64,000 nt of DNA from Nitrospirae bacterium YQR-1 (GTDB lineage Bacteria > Nitrospirota > Thermodesulfovibrionia > Thermodesulfovibrionales > Magnetobacteriaceae). The stretch spans positions 1 through 64,000 of the forward strand of contig JAMOBJ010000006.1 of the NCBI GenBank assembly GCA_039908095.1. The letters run 5' to 3'. The notes beneath the pieces are model-generated. The model was not told the origin of the DNA. It worked only from the letters and a program-made list of their open reading frames with translations, and ran no database searches. How positions within the stretch are numbered: the first letter of the stretch is position 1; each line of letters begins with the position of its first letter. Below are positions 16,427-25,325 of this stretch, one piece after another. A program made the position numbers and the translations under genes.

Positions 16427-16448
16427 GGGAATCCCCTGTAAGGGGAGG
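16415..16448. repeat. Compound palindrome after dispersed repeat copy 1
   Basis: CCTCCCCT ... AGGGG ... TCCCCT ... AAGGGGAGG forms nested inverted repeats over 34 bases. It abuts the dispersed repeat and is missing from the second copy. Together with flanking AT-rich sequence it fills the 343-base gap before the oligosaccharyltransferase gene; I see no gene there. Confidence 0.65.
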
Positions 16449-16598
16449 TGTCGCTTTCTCCTTGCCGCCTCGTTACTCTTTTGACTGCTACTTGGTATTA
16501 GAATTCCAATATCAAAAGCTCCCTTGTAATAGTTTATTACTTTGATACATAAATAAGTCAAGTTACCCTGCAAAATTAATTATTTTTAGACAAATTTA

Positions 16599-16626
16599 TT
16601 GACTTTTTTCATTTAAATCATATAAT
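16599..16626 (+). promoter_or_regulatory. Sigma-70 promoter of the oligosaccharyltransferase gene
   Basis: TTGACT (16599-16604), 16-base spacer, perfect TATAAT (16621-16626). The expected start site (about 16633) coincides with the GTG start codon at 16634, implying a leaderless message. Confidence 0.75.
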
Positions 16627-16633
16627 TTTCATA

Positions 16634-19057
16634 GTGGCCGGTAAGTTAAAATTCCTGAAACCAAAAATTAAAGCCGGTGTTGTTTCCATTTTAATAGTAG
16701 CAGCGCTTACTTTTGTTTTTTCTACCGCCGTTAGATTTAATCAGTATCGGGTATGGAAGCAGAGTCCCTCCACATATTTTGCAGGCTCAACCCCGATGAT
16801 GACCACAGTTGATGCTTTCTACTGGATCCGTATGGCCAGAGACTATGAAAATGGCCGGTATAAGGGCGGGCAGACAGACCCTCTGAGATTCTTCCCTACA
16901 CCGGATTACAAATACCCGGACACTGAACCCCTCTTATGTTTCTTTCTCAGAGTAGTCTCAAAACTTACAGGGGGTGACTTATATGTGGCAGGGATATATC
17001 TTATACCGTTTCTTGCCGGTTTGTTTGTAATTCCTTTTATTATATACTTTTACAGGATGGGCTACCCCGCCCTTGGAATTACAGGGGCCCTGATTGCCAC
17101 CTTTTGCCACAGCTACCACGTTAGGTCATGCTTAGGACGTGTAGATACAGACTCGTTAAACCTGTTTTTCCCGTTTATGGCTTCCATGTTTATATTATTT
17201 GCCGGAAAATCAAAATTTTTATATCTATATGCGCTTTTAGCCGGAGTCACTCTGTACATCTTTAACTTATGGTACCCTACCGTGCAGTTTATCGAAATGT
17301 ATTTTGTTGTTTTTGCTATATACCTTTTTGTTAACAAAGCGGATAAATTGACTATACTGAAAGCTCTTGCAGTTTTTTTGTTTTCCTCATCTCCGGCTAA
17401 CTTTGCACACATTTTTTTAGAGTTCCCTGCAAAGTTTTCATTAACTTCAGGCACTACCGTATCGCTTCTGATATTCTATCTTTCCACGTTTGCACATCAC
17501 TTAACAAGTTACTTTATTTTGTATTCATCTCCTTTTGTAATTCCATATAAAGAGAGATTTACCGGCAACTCTATCTTATTGACAGCATCATTATTTTTGG
17601 CATTAATTCCTGTGGTATTTATTAAATTCACCTTGTCTCTGGCAGTGACGGTTATTGTCATTATGGCGGCAGGTTTCTATTCTAAAATAAAAATTAAATT
17701 TCTGCATCATACTGTTATATTGTTAACAACAATTGCAGCCTTTTCTTTTGAGAGATGGACTGATGTTAAAACTCTTGCTGCTTACGTATTTACCACTTAC
17801 GCTGTTCCATATCTGTCTGCATATGTGTTTCCAGTTCTTTCAAATTATGTATTTTTCGGAAGACATTCGTTTATGGGAATAGAGTTTGGAAGCCGCACTT
17901 CGGCTCTTACTCAGGTCTCAGAGCTTTACAAGTATCCTTTTATGGAGACAATGGCGATGGTCTTACAAAATCCGGTTTTAACCATTGTCGGGCTTGTTTT
18001 TTTCACCGTCTTTGCAGTAGTTAATTTCAAAAAATTAATACCTATATCTCCGGTTTTGCTGTTGGGAATGGTAGCTTTTTCAGGTTCCAACCGTTTTGTT
18101 ATGTATCTGGCTCCATTTGTAGGGGTAGGGTATGGTTATTTTGTCACATTGTTTGTGGATTCCATGTTTCAGATGTTTAAAATAAAAAAAGAACTTCTTA
18201 AAAGCATAATTCTCTACGCATCGGCTTTTATATTTTTTTTGATTATAATAAAGCAGACGGCTTTTTTTCTGGTGCCCTCGCCATCAATTCCAACTAACCT
18301 GTATTGGTCATTTCAGACGATAGGCAAGACGCTGCCGGAGAGATCAGTTATCTTTACGTGGTGGGATTTTGGCTATGCACTTGAAGATATAACCGGTTTT
18401 GCGACATATCATGACGGTGGCTCTCAAGAGACAATAAAAACCCTCTACATAGCTCATGCGCTGACCTCAAACAGTCAGGTTGAACTCTATAATATCCTCA
18501 GTATGCTTACCAAAGGAGGTTCAACAGTCACAGAGGAGCAAATAGTAAAGGATCAGGCAGTGGAGAAAGTTATAGATGACGTGAAATACGACAAGTCGCA
18601 TATTCTCTTTACAATGGATATGATAATGAAATTACCTGCGATTTTTACATTAAGGGGGCTTGACGCTATAAGGGGGGAGGGCGGCAGCCAACCCTACTTT
18701 GTACCGTTAAGCTGCCAAACCTTTAAAGACAGAGTAATAACATGTGAGGGCAACAAGATAGACCTCAATACCGGGACTATAAATGGCCGGAGTGCCCTTG
18801 TCAGATCAGTAATGGTTGAAAACGGGCAGGTATTAGACAGCAGGGAATACGGCAACAGCAGGAAAGGTCTTTCTTTTGAGGCCCTTGCAAAAGACAAAAA
18901 CATATTTGCCGTGTTTCTGTTTAACGATGAGGTGTTTAATTCTAACTTTAACCAGATGTACCTATTGGGCAATTACAACAAGGACCTCTACACCCAGGTC
19001 TATAACGCATGGCCGACGGCACGAGTCTTTAAAGCAAAAACACCGGTTTTAAAATAA
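16634..19057 (+). CDS. STT3/PglB-type oligosaccharyltransferase
   Basis: Membrane enzyme that moves a lipid-linked glycan onto asparagines of exported proteins. The N-terminal half has about a dozen membrane helices; loop motifs include DAFYWIRMARDYENG and the metal-binding GRVDTDSLNLFFP. The C-terminal periplasmic domain carries WWDFG (in FTWWDFGYALEDITG), the bacterial/archaeal WWDYG sequon-binding motif. At 807 residues it is in the PglB/AglB range. The start is GTG directly at the predicted transcription start, with no Shine-Dalgarno. No glycan-assembly genes adjoin it. Targets are unknown; pilus and flagellar proteins nearby are candidates. Confidence 0.88.
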   Translation: MAGKLKFLKPKIKAGVVSILIVAALTFVFSTAVRFNQYRVWKQSPSTYFAGSTPMMTTVDAFYWIRMARDYENGRYKGGQTDPLRFFPTPDYKYPDTEPLLCFFLRVVSKLTGGDLYVAGIYLIPFLAGLFVIPFIIYFYRMGYPALGITGALIATFCHSYHVRSCLGRVDTDSLNLFFPFMASMFILFAGKSKFLYLYALLAGVTLYIFNLWYPTVQFIEMYFVVFAIYLFVNKADKLTILKALAVFLFSSSPANFAHIFLEFPAKFSLTSGTTVSLLIFYLSTFAHHLTSYFILYSSPFVIPYKERFTGNSILLTASLFLALIPVVFIKFTLSLAVTVIVIMAAGFYSKIKIKFLHHTVILLTTIAAFSFERWTDVKTLAAYVFTTYAVPYLSAYVFPVLSNYVFFGRHSFMGIEFGSRTSALTQVSELYKYPFMETMAMVLQNPVLTIVGLVFFTVFAVVNFKKLIPISPVLLLGMVAFSGSNRFVMYLAPFVGVGYGYFVTLFVDSMFQMFKIKKELLKSIILYASAFIFFLIIIKQTAFFLVPSPSIPTNLYWSFQTIGKTLPERSVIFTWWDFGYALEDITGFATYHDGGSQETIKTLYIAHALTSNSQVELYNILSMLTKGGSTVTEEQIVKDQAVEKVIDDVKYDKSHILFTMDMIMKLPAIFTLRGLDAIRGEGGSQPYFVPLSCQTFKDRVITCEGNKIDLNTGTINGRSALVRSVMVENGQVLDSREYGNSRKGLSFEALAKDKNIFAVFLFNDEVFNSNFNQMYLLGNYNKDLYTQVYNAWPTARVFKAKTPVLK

Positions 19058-19160
19058 AGGAAAGTGACTGTTTTGAACCTGTCATATCGTGTAGCGTTTA
19101 TATAGGTAAAAAAACAGACGATTGAATGCAACCTGGTATCAGTTTTATAGTTTAAGATCA

Positions 19161-19191
19161 ATGCCCTGTGGTTAAACCACAGGGCATATTT
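19161..19191. terminator. Terminator between convergent genes
   Basis: Perfect 12-base stem (ATGCCCTGTGGT pairs with 19176-19187) with loop TAA, flanked by AT-rich sequence. It lies between the oligosaccharyltransferase and the converging FadL-like gene and could act in both directions. Confidence 0.7.
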
Positions 19192-19210
19192 AAATACTAA
19201 CTGGAAAAAT

Positions 19211-20497
19211 CTAAAATTTAACCGTAATACCCAATTCTATCGAGTCCTCTGACATGGCGGTCTCAAAAGATGAGGCGTAACCTGCCATATTGGTACCGGT
19301 CTCTTTCATGGTTTTTTCAAATGCGTGCATGTAACCGGCGTTTAAACTAACCTTATCGTTAAATGTGTATTGAAGGCCAAGGGTCAGATGATGCTCAACT
19401 AAGGCGGGAAAGCCGGTAATTCTGAATGACTCATAATAGTAAACCGGCATGGAGTGCCCCTGAATGCTTACCATGTTGGAACCAACAAAATTACTGTGGT
19501 TTTTAACAGGGTTTTTACCATAGTTGTACCCTGCCCTCAAAGCCAGTTCCTTTACGGGTTTAAACTGTATGCCGGCACCCACCACCACCTGATTATCCCA
19601 GTCAAAATCCTTATAACCGGAGGCATCCGCCCAGTTTACCCATTTGACGTCAGCCTCTAAGAGTAACTTATCCTTAATCGGCTCAACCGCTATACCAAAG
19701 CCTACCTCCTGGGGCTGCTCCAGTTTAAGGTTATCCTTTACACCATCGCCGTCGAAGTCCGTCACATTCTTAAAATTAATCTCAATCGGGGAAGCATAAG
19801 CTAAGCCCAGAGATACCTTTTCCACCGGCTTATAGAGTATGCCTATCTTTCCACCCAAACCATAGTTCTGGCTGGTGCCGCTGCCTAAGTCCAACATCGA
19901 ATAATTAACACGGGCTGCAAGACCTATGGAGAACTGATCGTCAAACTTGTACCTTAAGAAAGGTGCAAACTGCATGGAGTTATAGTTGGTATAGGTACCG
20001 GATTGAAGAGGATAGACGATACTTCCGGCCGGGCGGCCATAAAAGGAAGAGAAATCATAATATCTTGAGTTGTCCACATTGGTACCCCTGTAGTCAACGC
20101 CAAGGCCGCTTGTGCCATATGCTGCAAGCCCAACCTTCAACTGCTTAGATATTGGAATTGTAACAGCCACAGACGGGATTGTATATACCTTGCTTGCACT
20201 GTCTGCACTGTAAGATAAGTTTGTAACCGTAACCCTGTTGGTCACAGTTGGAATAAACAGAGTCCCCATGAAATCAAGGGTGATTTTTCCACAATCTCCC
20301 ACTGCAGCAGGATTGCTGTATATTGCGCCGACAGCATCCTGAGGTGCAGCAATACCAGTTCCCCCCATCTGTCGTGAAGCACTGCCTACTCCTATCAGGT
20401 TGTCTCCGTTTGTGGCAATTGACACTGATGAAAAACTAAAAATCATCAATACCGATAAAAATATGATGCCTGAACACCTAAATCTCACTTTACTCAT
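19211..20497 (-). CDS. FadL/OmpP1/TodX-family outer-membrane transport protein
   Basis: Predicted outer-membrane beta barrel for hydrophobic compounds. It has a signal peptide (about residues 1-29, ending VSIAT). The family N-terminus follows with SASRQMGGTGIAAPQDAVGAIYSNPAAV, which forms the hatch region. Repeated amphipathic strands follow, and the protein ends in a C-terminal phenylalanine (GITVKF). At 428 residues it is normal for FadL relatives. The substrate cannot be told. A good GGAGG lies before the ATG, with a separate transcript likely. Confidence 0.85.
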   Translation of the reverse strand: MSKVRFRCSGIIFLSVLMIFSFSSVSIATNGDNLIGVGSASRQMGGTGIAAPQDAVGAIYSNPAAVGDCGKITLDFMGTLFIPTVTNRVTVTNLSYSADSASKVYTIPSVAVTIPISKQLKVGLAAYGTSGLGVDYRGTNVDNSRYYDFSSFYGRPAGSIVYPLQSGTYTNYNSMQFAPFLRYKFDDQFSIGLAARVNYSMLDLGSGTSQNYGLGGKIGILYKPVEKVSLGLAYASPIEINFKNVTDFDGDGVKDNLKLEQPQEVGFGIAVEPIKDKLLLEADVKWVNWADASGYKDFDWDNQVVVGAGIQFKPVKELALRAGYNYGKNPVKNHSNFVGSNMVSIQGHSMPVYYYESFRITGFPALVEHHLTLGLQYTFNDKVSLNAGYMHAFEKTMKETGTNMAGYASSFETAMSEDSIELGITVKF

Positions 20498-20695
20498 AAA
20501 TACCTCCTTTTTTTTTACCCTTCCTCCCTGGAAACTCTAACCAGATACTTGTTTTCAAAAATAATCTCCTCTCACCCAAATTCTGATGTTATGGCTTTCC
20601 TTACAGCCCTTCCTTGTAGAGAGGTAACATTCAGGGCTTTTATCAAAATCCCGCTAAAGAGATATTAAGTCTCGGCAATTGGCAACTCATTGGAA

Positions 20696-21385
20696 CTATC
20701 GCGAGAAGATCCTTATATCAGCCCTTCTGTTACGGGCTCTTCCAGCGGCGGTTTCATTGGTGTCAACCGGTTGTGTGTAACCGTAACCTACCGTTTCCAC
20801 CTTATCGGCACTTATTGCACCGTGCCTTACAATGTAGTCTTTGGCTACCTCGGCCCTTCTCTTAGAAAGCCTCATATTATAGTCGTATCCACCGACTGTA
20901 TCGGTATGCCCCTCTACTCTCACGCTCGGCTGTTGGTATTGCTTTATAGTCTCAACCGCTGTGTTTAATTGTTTTTCATTGTCTTTTCTGATTTTTGACG
21001 TGTTAACATCAAAATTAACCACGGTAACAACAGCTGCTTCTTTGCGGGATACATGGACAGGGTTTGAGCTGTACCTGCCACCCCTGCAAAGATTGTTTGC
21101 CATCTGCGGCACCTTTTTAGCTAAATCTATTGCTTCCTGAGTGTGGCAGTTCCAGTAAACTTCATATGCCTCATCTCTTAGTTTAACTACAGCACCAAAC
21201 TCATCAGGACATTCCTTGTCTTTACCGGCTTTTTGGGCTCGTTCTATTGCTCTGTCAGCCTCTGTCAGCTCTTTATGAGTGTATAACACTTTGCCTTTAG
21301 GCGTAAATTCAAAACCGGCACATCCGGCTAACATAAACATCGCAACAGATGGCAATGACAAATAAAAAATAATCCTGAAAATCAT
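20696..21385 (-). CDS. OmpA-family lipoprotein (paralog 1)
   Basis: Peptidoglycan-associated outer-membrane lipoprotein. The signal peptide ends in lipobox MLAGC. A helical region with Asp/Cys-containing KELTEADRAIERAQKAGKD follows. The C-terminal OmpA domain has VNFDVNTSKIR, VEGHTDTVGGYDYNMRLSKRRA and the end AAGRARNRRADIRI. I set the start at 21385 because GGAGG lies eight bases upstream; a longer frame begins at 21418. It is a diverged duplicate of the next gene upstream. Confidence 0.88.
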   Translation of the reverse strand: MIFRIIFYLSLPSVAMFMLAGCAGFEFTPKGKVLYTHKELTEADRAIERAQKAGKDKECPDEFGAVVKLRDEAYEVYWNCHTQEAIDLAKKVPQMANNLCRGGRYSSNPVHVSRKEAAVVTVVNFDVNTSKIRKDNEKQLNTAVETIKQYQQPSVRVEGHTDTVGGYDYNMRLSKRRAEVAKDYIVRHGAISADKVETVGYGYTQPVDTNETAAGRARNRRADIRIFSR

Positions 21386-21460
21386 GCCGATACCTCCAAG
21401 GTTATAATTCAATAGCATACAAAATACGATATAAAACCTTCATGGCAGTTGTCAACATAA

Positions 21461-21499
21461 AAAACACGGGAAGCAAAACTATTTTGCTTCCCGTGTTTT
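21461..21499 (-). terminator. Terminator between the two OmpA lipoprotein genes
   Basis: Perfect 18-base stem (arms 21461-21478 and 21482-21499, core ACACGGGAAGCAAAA), loop of three, with T-runs at the outer end on the minus strand. It ends transcription of the upstream OmpA gene, so the downstream paralog probably has its own promoter. Confidence 0.8.
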
Positions 21500-21522
21500 A
21501 AAATCAACAACTATGCTTAAAG

Positions 21523-22380
21523 TTAATTTGGCTTAGTTTCTGTATCTTTAGCTTTTTCAGCCTTTTTAGCTTTTTTAGCCTTTTTAACTTTTTTAGCTTT
21601 TTTCGTATCGTCTTTCATATCATGCTTCATATCGTGCTTCATTTCATGTTTCATCACAGGGGCGGAATCACCTGCGTCAACCTCTACCTGAGCAGAGATG
21701 CGAATTTCCACACGCCTGTTTTTAGCCCTTCCGGCGGCAGTAGCATTAGTATCTACCGGCTGTGAAAAACCGAAACCATTGGCCTTAATACGGCTCTGGC
21801 TTACACCATGTTCCTGCAGATACTTTGCCACAGAGCTTGCGCGTCTCATTGAGAGTGCATCATTGTACTGCTTTGAAGCCCTGTTGTCTGTGTGTCCATC
21901 AACGTCAATCTTAGAATCCGGGTACTTCTTAGCAAATTCTATAGCCTGCTGGAGTTCAACACTGTATTTGGTCTCGATATTACTCTTGTCTGTTGCAAAA
22001 TTAACCAGTGTAACCTTTGCAACTTCTTTCCACTTCTTTGTCTTTTCTATTACCACCGGTGGAGCCGGTTTGGGTGGGCAAAGAGCATTAGCCATCTGAG
22101 TTGCCTTTTTAGCCATTTCAATACCCTCTGCAGTGCGGCATGAAAGGTATGTATCATAGGCGTCGTCTCTCATCTTTGCAGCCTTATTAAACTCATCAGG
22201 GCAATCCTTGTCCTTTCCCGCCCCCTGAGCTTTTGCTATTGCCCTGTCAGCTTCAGGCAGTTCCTTGTGATAGTACCAAACGGAGCGCTTTGGAGCATAC
22301 TCCATGTTGGCACAACCTGCTGATACAAAAGCCACCAATACCAACAAAAACAACACTTTTAATATTCTGCTTTCTCTCAT
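21523..22380 (-). CDS. OmpA-family lipoprotein (paralog 2) with Lys-rich tail
   Basis: Same layout as its neighbour: lipobox VSAGC, helical region with KELPEADRAIAKAQGAGKDKD, then an OmpA domain (LVNFATDKSNIE, VDGHTDNRASKQYNDALSMR, GRAKNRRVEIRI). It differs by about 55 extra C-terminal residues: four imperfect MKHDMKHE-type steps followed by repeated KKAKKA. Such a cationic tail is unusual after an OmpA domain and may bind nucleic acid, lipopolysaccharide or peptidoglycan. Length is 285 residues. Two in-line paralogs indicate a local duplication. Confidence 0.88.
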   Translation of the reverse strand: MRESRILKVLFLLVLVAFVSAGCANMEYAPKRSVWYYHKELPEADRAIAKAQGAGKDKDCPDEFNKAAKMRDDAYDTYLSCRTAEGIEMAKKATQMANALCPPKPAPPVVIEKTKKWKEVAKVTLVNFATDKSNIETKYSVELQQAIEFAKKYPDSKIDVDGHTDNRASKQYNDALSMRRASSVAKYLQEHGVSQSRIKANGFGFSQPVDTNATAAGRAKNRRVEIRISAQVEVDAGDSAPVMKHEMKHDMKHDMKDDTKKAKKVKKAKKAKKAEKAKDTETKPN

Positions 22381-22441
22381 CCTTACAACCTCCTCATTTT
22401 AGTTTTACGCTGTATGAATATGGAGCTTCAAATTGAGCCCA

Positions 22442-23341
22442 TTACCCTGCATATATGTCTATTTCGTCGCCCTCTATAGCCGCAGTTATCTTTAACCCTT
22501 TGTGAGGCATTTCATTGTATTTGTTAATGGTATATTGCAGGAGCTCATCCATTTTATCATCAGAGCGGGACGGCTCATGATGAAATATCACTAAATGCTT
22601 CACATCAGCCTTAACGGCAAGGTCAATGGCATGCATAGTCGAGCTATGTCCCCATCCCACCTTTAAGGGATATTCAGTATCCGAGTACTGTGCATCACAG
22701 ATCAATACATCCACACCCCTTGCAAACTCTACGGTTCTTGCATTTTGCTCTCTTACAATCTGCTCGATTTCCTCACGTTCGTTTTCATCAACTACGGAAT
22801 TTGCCATAAAATTATAATACGGCTCGTTGTCGCCCGTATAAACAATGTTTACATCGCCCTCAGTAACACGATAACCGAAACACGTAACAGGGTGGTTCAT
22901 GAGTTTTGATTTTACGTTAAACTCACCAACCTGGAATGTTTCCTCCTTCAAATCTCTGTAGTTAATTGTTGCAGAGAGTTCATCGGAGTTTACAGGAAAG
23001 TATGAATAAACCATTTGTTGAGCCATAATTTCGCGCAAACTTTTATCAAAATGCGGAGGGCCGTAGATGTTTATTACATTTTTTGGAATGTATGCAGGAA
23101 TGAAAAAAGGAAAACCGTGAATATGGTCCCAATGGGTATGGGATAGAAGCAAATGAATAGTCATAGGAGACTTAGGGGCAAACCTCTCACCAATTGTTCT
23201 GATGCCTGTACCAGCGTCAAAAATCAAATGAGTACCCTCTCTGCCTGTCAACTCAATACAGGAAGTGTTACCGCCGTATCTGACCGTTTCCTTCCCAGGC
23301 GTGGGAATTGACCCTCTGACTCCACAAAACCTTATCTTCAA
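22442..23341 (-). CDS. Metallo-beta-lactamase-fold hydrolase
   Basis: Predicted zinc-dependent phosphodiesterase-like enzyme. The N-terminus MKIRFCGVRGSIPTPG and the metal motif SHTHWDHIHGFPFF (HxHxDH) are clear, followed by MNHPVTCFGYRV and an acidic metal ligand in YTGDNEP. C-terminal histidines are in GWGHSSTMHAID and IFHHEPSRSDD. Length is 299 residues. It resembles the group annotated as cyclic-nucleotide phosphodiesterase/PhnP-like; the true substrate is unknown. It is 115 bases downstream of rsmE. Confidence 0.83.
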   Translation of the reverse strand: MKIRFCGVRGSIPTPGKETVRYGGNTSCIELTGREGTHLIFDAGTGIRTIGERFAPKSPMTIHLLLSHTHWDHIHGFPFFIPAYIPKNVINIYGPPHFDKSLREIMAQQMVYSYFPVNSDELSATINYRDLKEETFQVGEFNVKSKLMNHPVTCFGYRVTEGDVNIVYTGDNEPYYNFMANSVVDENEREEIEQIVREQNARTVEFARGVDVLICDAQYSDTEYPLKVGWGHSSTMHAIDLAVKADVKHLVIFHHEPSRSDDKMDELLQYTINKYNEMPHKGLKITAAIEGDEIDIYAG

Positions 23342-23456
23342 TTGTTACCCCTTTCGCTCCGGCTTCCCAGCTTGTCTTAATATAGTGAATTTTAGCATTA
23401 GCTGTTATGAAAAAGAAATCAGTAATTTTTTTTTATCTCAATAATTAAAAATAACC

Positions 23457-24185
23457 TTACTCAATATCGCCAAAAAGGAATTGAAGAAGGAGCACTGAGG
23501 CAACAGCGGCTGTCTCGGCACGCAGAATTCTGTTGCCTAAAAACACCGGTGTGATATCTGCTGCTTCAGCCTCATCAATTTCATCCGAACTGAAACCGCC
23601 CTCAGGCCCTGTCACAGCATATATAGTCTTTACATCAACACACAAGGCTACCGATTTTAAACTTACACCTGTTTTTTCATAAAAAATAAAAGCACGGCTC
23701 TGTTTACTGCATTTTATCGTTAACAATAAGTCGGAATAACTTATCGGTGCACTAACTACCGGCACTGCCACCCGCCCCGACTGCCTTGAGGCCTCTACAG
23801 CTATCTTATTCCACCTCGAAAGTTTTCCGGTTTCCTTGTACTGACAACGGGAGCTATAAAACGTGATGATTTCACTTACGCCAAGCTCTGTGGTCTTTTG
23901 TATCACCATGTCCATTTTTGCTCCCTTCAGAAGCCCCTGACATAGCACTATTGCAGTTGAATGTTCTTCTTTTTGTCTGTCCCGGGGGGTAATATTAAGT
24001 AGTACCTCTCTTGTTGCGGCATCTATAACTCTTCCGTCAAAAAACCTTCCCAGTGAATCAAACACCTCAACAGAGTCGCCTTTTCTTTGCCTCAAAACGT
24101 TTGTCAGATAGTGGGCGTCTTCTCCTGTCAGGCGTAAAACCCCGTCTTTTACTGTTATTTTTTCAATATATACACGGGGCATCAA
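23457..24185 (-). CDS. rsmE: 16S rRNA (uracil1498-N3)-methyltransferase RsmE
   Basis: SPOUT enzyme methylating U1498 of 16S rRNA. It has the N-terminal PUA-like domain (PRVYIEK ... LTGEDAHYLTNVLRQRKGD). The knot domain carries GAKMDMVIQKTTELGVSEI, the SAM-site YAVTGPEGGFSSDEI and the C-terminal LGNRILRAETAAVASV. Length of 242 residues is normal. It lies 16 bases after dnaJ, an arrangement common in many phyla, so it is likely part of the hrcA operon. Confidence 0.95.
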   Translation of the reverse strand: MMPRVYIEKITVKDGVLRLTGEDAHYLTNVLRQRKGDSVEVFDSLGRFFDGRVIDAATREVLLNITPRDRQKEEHSTAIVLCQGLLKGAKMDMVIQKTTELGVSEIITFYSSRCQYKETGKLSRWNKIAVEASRQSGRVAVPVVSAPISYSDLLLTIKCSKQSRAFIFYEKTGVSLKSVALCVDVKTIYAVTGPEGGFSSDEIDEAEAADITPVFLGNRILRAETAAVASVLLLQFLFGDIE

Positions 24186-24201
24186 TTATCACAGAGCAAG
24201 C

Positions 24202-25311
24202 CTATTCACCGGTAAAAAAACCCTTTATCTTCTCTGAAAAACTCCTTTGCACTTCATCACCGCTCTCTTTGGCAAATTCCTCCAGCAGTTCACGCTGCCG
24301 CTGAGTCACTTTTTTAGGTACATCGATGTAAACCTTAACTATCAGGTCACCCTTCTGTCCCCCGCCCACCCGCTGAACACCCTCGCCTCTTAACCGGAAA
24401 ATTTCACCGGACTGCGTGCCGGAAGGAATCTTAATCTTTCCGCTTCCCTTAAGCTTTGGAACTTCTATCTCACCGCCAAAAACCGCTACATAAAAAGCTA
24501 TCGGCACTTCACAGTATATGTCCCTCTCGTGGCGTTTAAAAAACGGATGCTCATGAACTGACAGATACACGTAAAGGTCCCCCTGCGGGCCTCCCTTTGT
24601 GCCGGCCTCACCCTCGCCACTGAGTTTAAGCTTCATTCCGGTATCAACACCCGGAGGAATCTTCACATTAAGTGAGCGAGTTCTGCGTACCTTGCCGCTG
24701 CCACTGCACTCATTACACGGATCTGTTATAACAACCCCTGAGCCCCCACACCTTCCACATGTCTTACTAACCGAGAAAAACCCCTGCTGGAACATCGTCT
24801 GCCCCGAGCCCTTACAGGCCAAACAGCGCTCCGGTGTTTTGCCCCCCGCAGAGCCTGAGCCTGAGCACTTATCACATGATTCCCACCGCGGAATATTTAT
24901 GTCTTTATCTATGCCAAAGGCGGCTTCCATCAGATTCAGCTCCATGTCATAGCGTAAATCGGCACCTCTTCTTGGTCTGTTTGCCTTCTGAGAGCCGCCT
25001 CCAACCCCAAAGCCACCCAAAATATCCTCAAATATGTCTCCAAAAATATCGGAAAACCCGCCCGAAAACGAACCAAACCCCGGCCCCCCTCCCATACCAT
25101 CCACCGTGCCAAATCTGTCATAAGTTGAGCGCTTTGCCGGATCGCTCAGACACGAGTACGCCTCGTTTATTTCCTTAAACCGTTCCTCAGACTCCTTATC
25201 CCCCGCATTTCTGTCAGGATGAAATTTCAGGGCAAGCTGTCTGTATGCTTTTTTCAACTCATCAGGAGTTGCCGACCTGCTTACCCCAAGAGTTTCATAG
25301 TAGTCTTTCAT
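24202..25311 (-). CDS. dnaJ: Chaperone DnaJ
   Basis: Hsp40 co-chaperone that stimulates DnaK. The J domain has the HPD triad in FHPDRNAG (about residues 31-36). A Gly/Phe region follows (about 70-100). Four zinc-finger repeats are all present: CDKCSGSG, CLACKGSG, CGRCGGSG and CNECSGSG. The C-terminal substrate domain is complete. At 369 residues it is a full type-I DnaJ. Confidence 0.97.
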   Translation of the reverse strand: MKDYYETLGVSRSATPDELKKAYRQLALKFHPDRNAGDKESEERFKEINEAYSCLSDPAKRSTYDRFGTVDGMGGGPGFGSFSGGFSDIFGDIFEDILGGFGVGGGSQKANRPRRGADLRYDMELNLMEAAFGIDKDINIPRWESCDKCSGSGSAGGKTPERCLACKGSGQTMFQQGFFSVSKTCGRCGGSGVVITDPCNECSGSGKVRRTRSLNVKIPPGVDTGMKLKLSGEGEAGTKGGPQGDLYVYLSVHEHPFFKRHERDIYCEVPIAFYVAVFGGEIEVPKLKGSGKIKIPSGTQSGEIFRLRGEGVQRVGGGQKGDLIVKVYIDVPKKVTQRQRELLEEFAKESGDEVQRSFSEKIKGFFTGE

Positions 25312-25325
25312 TGTTTATCCATTCT

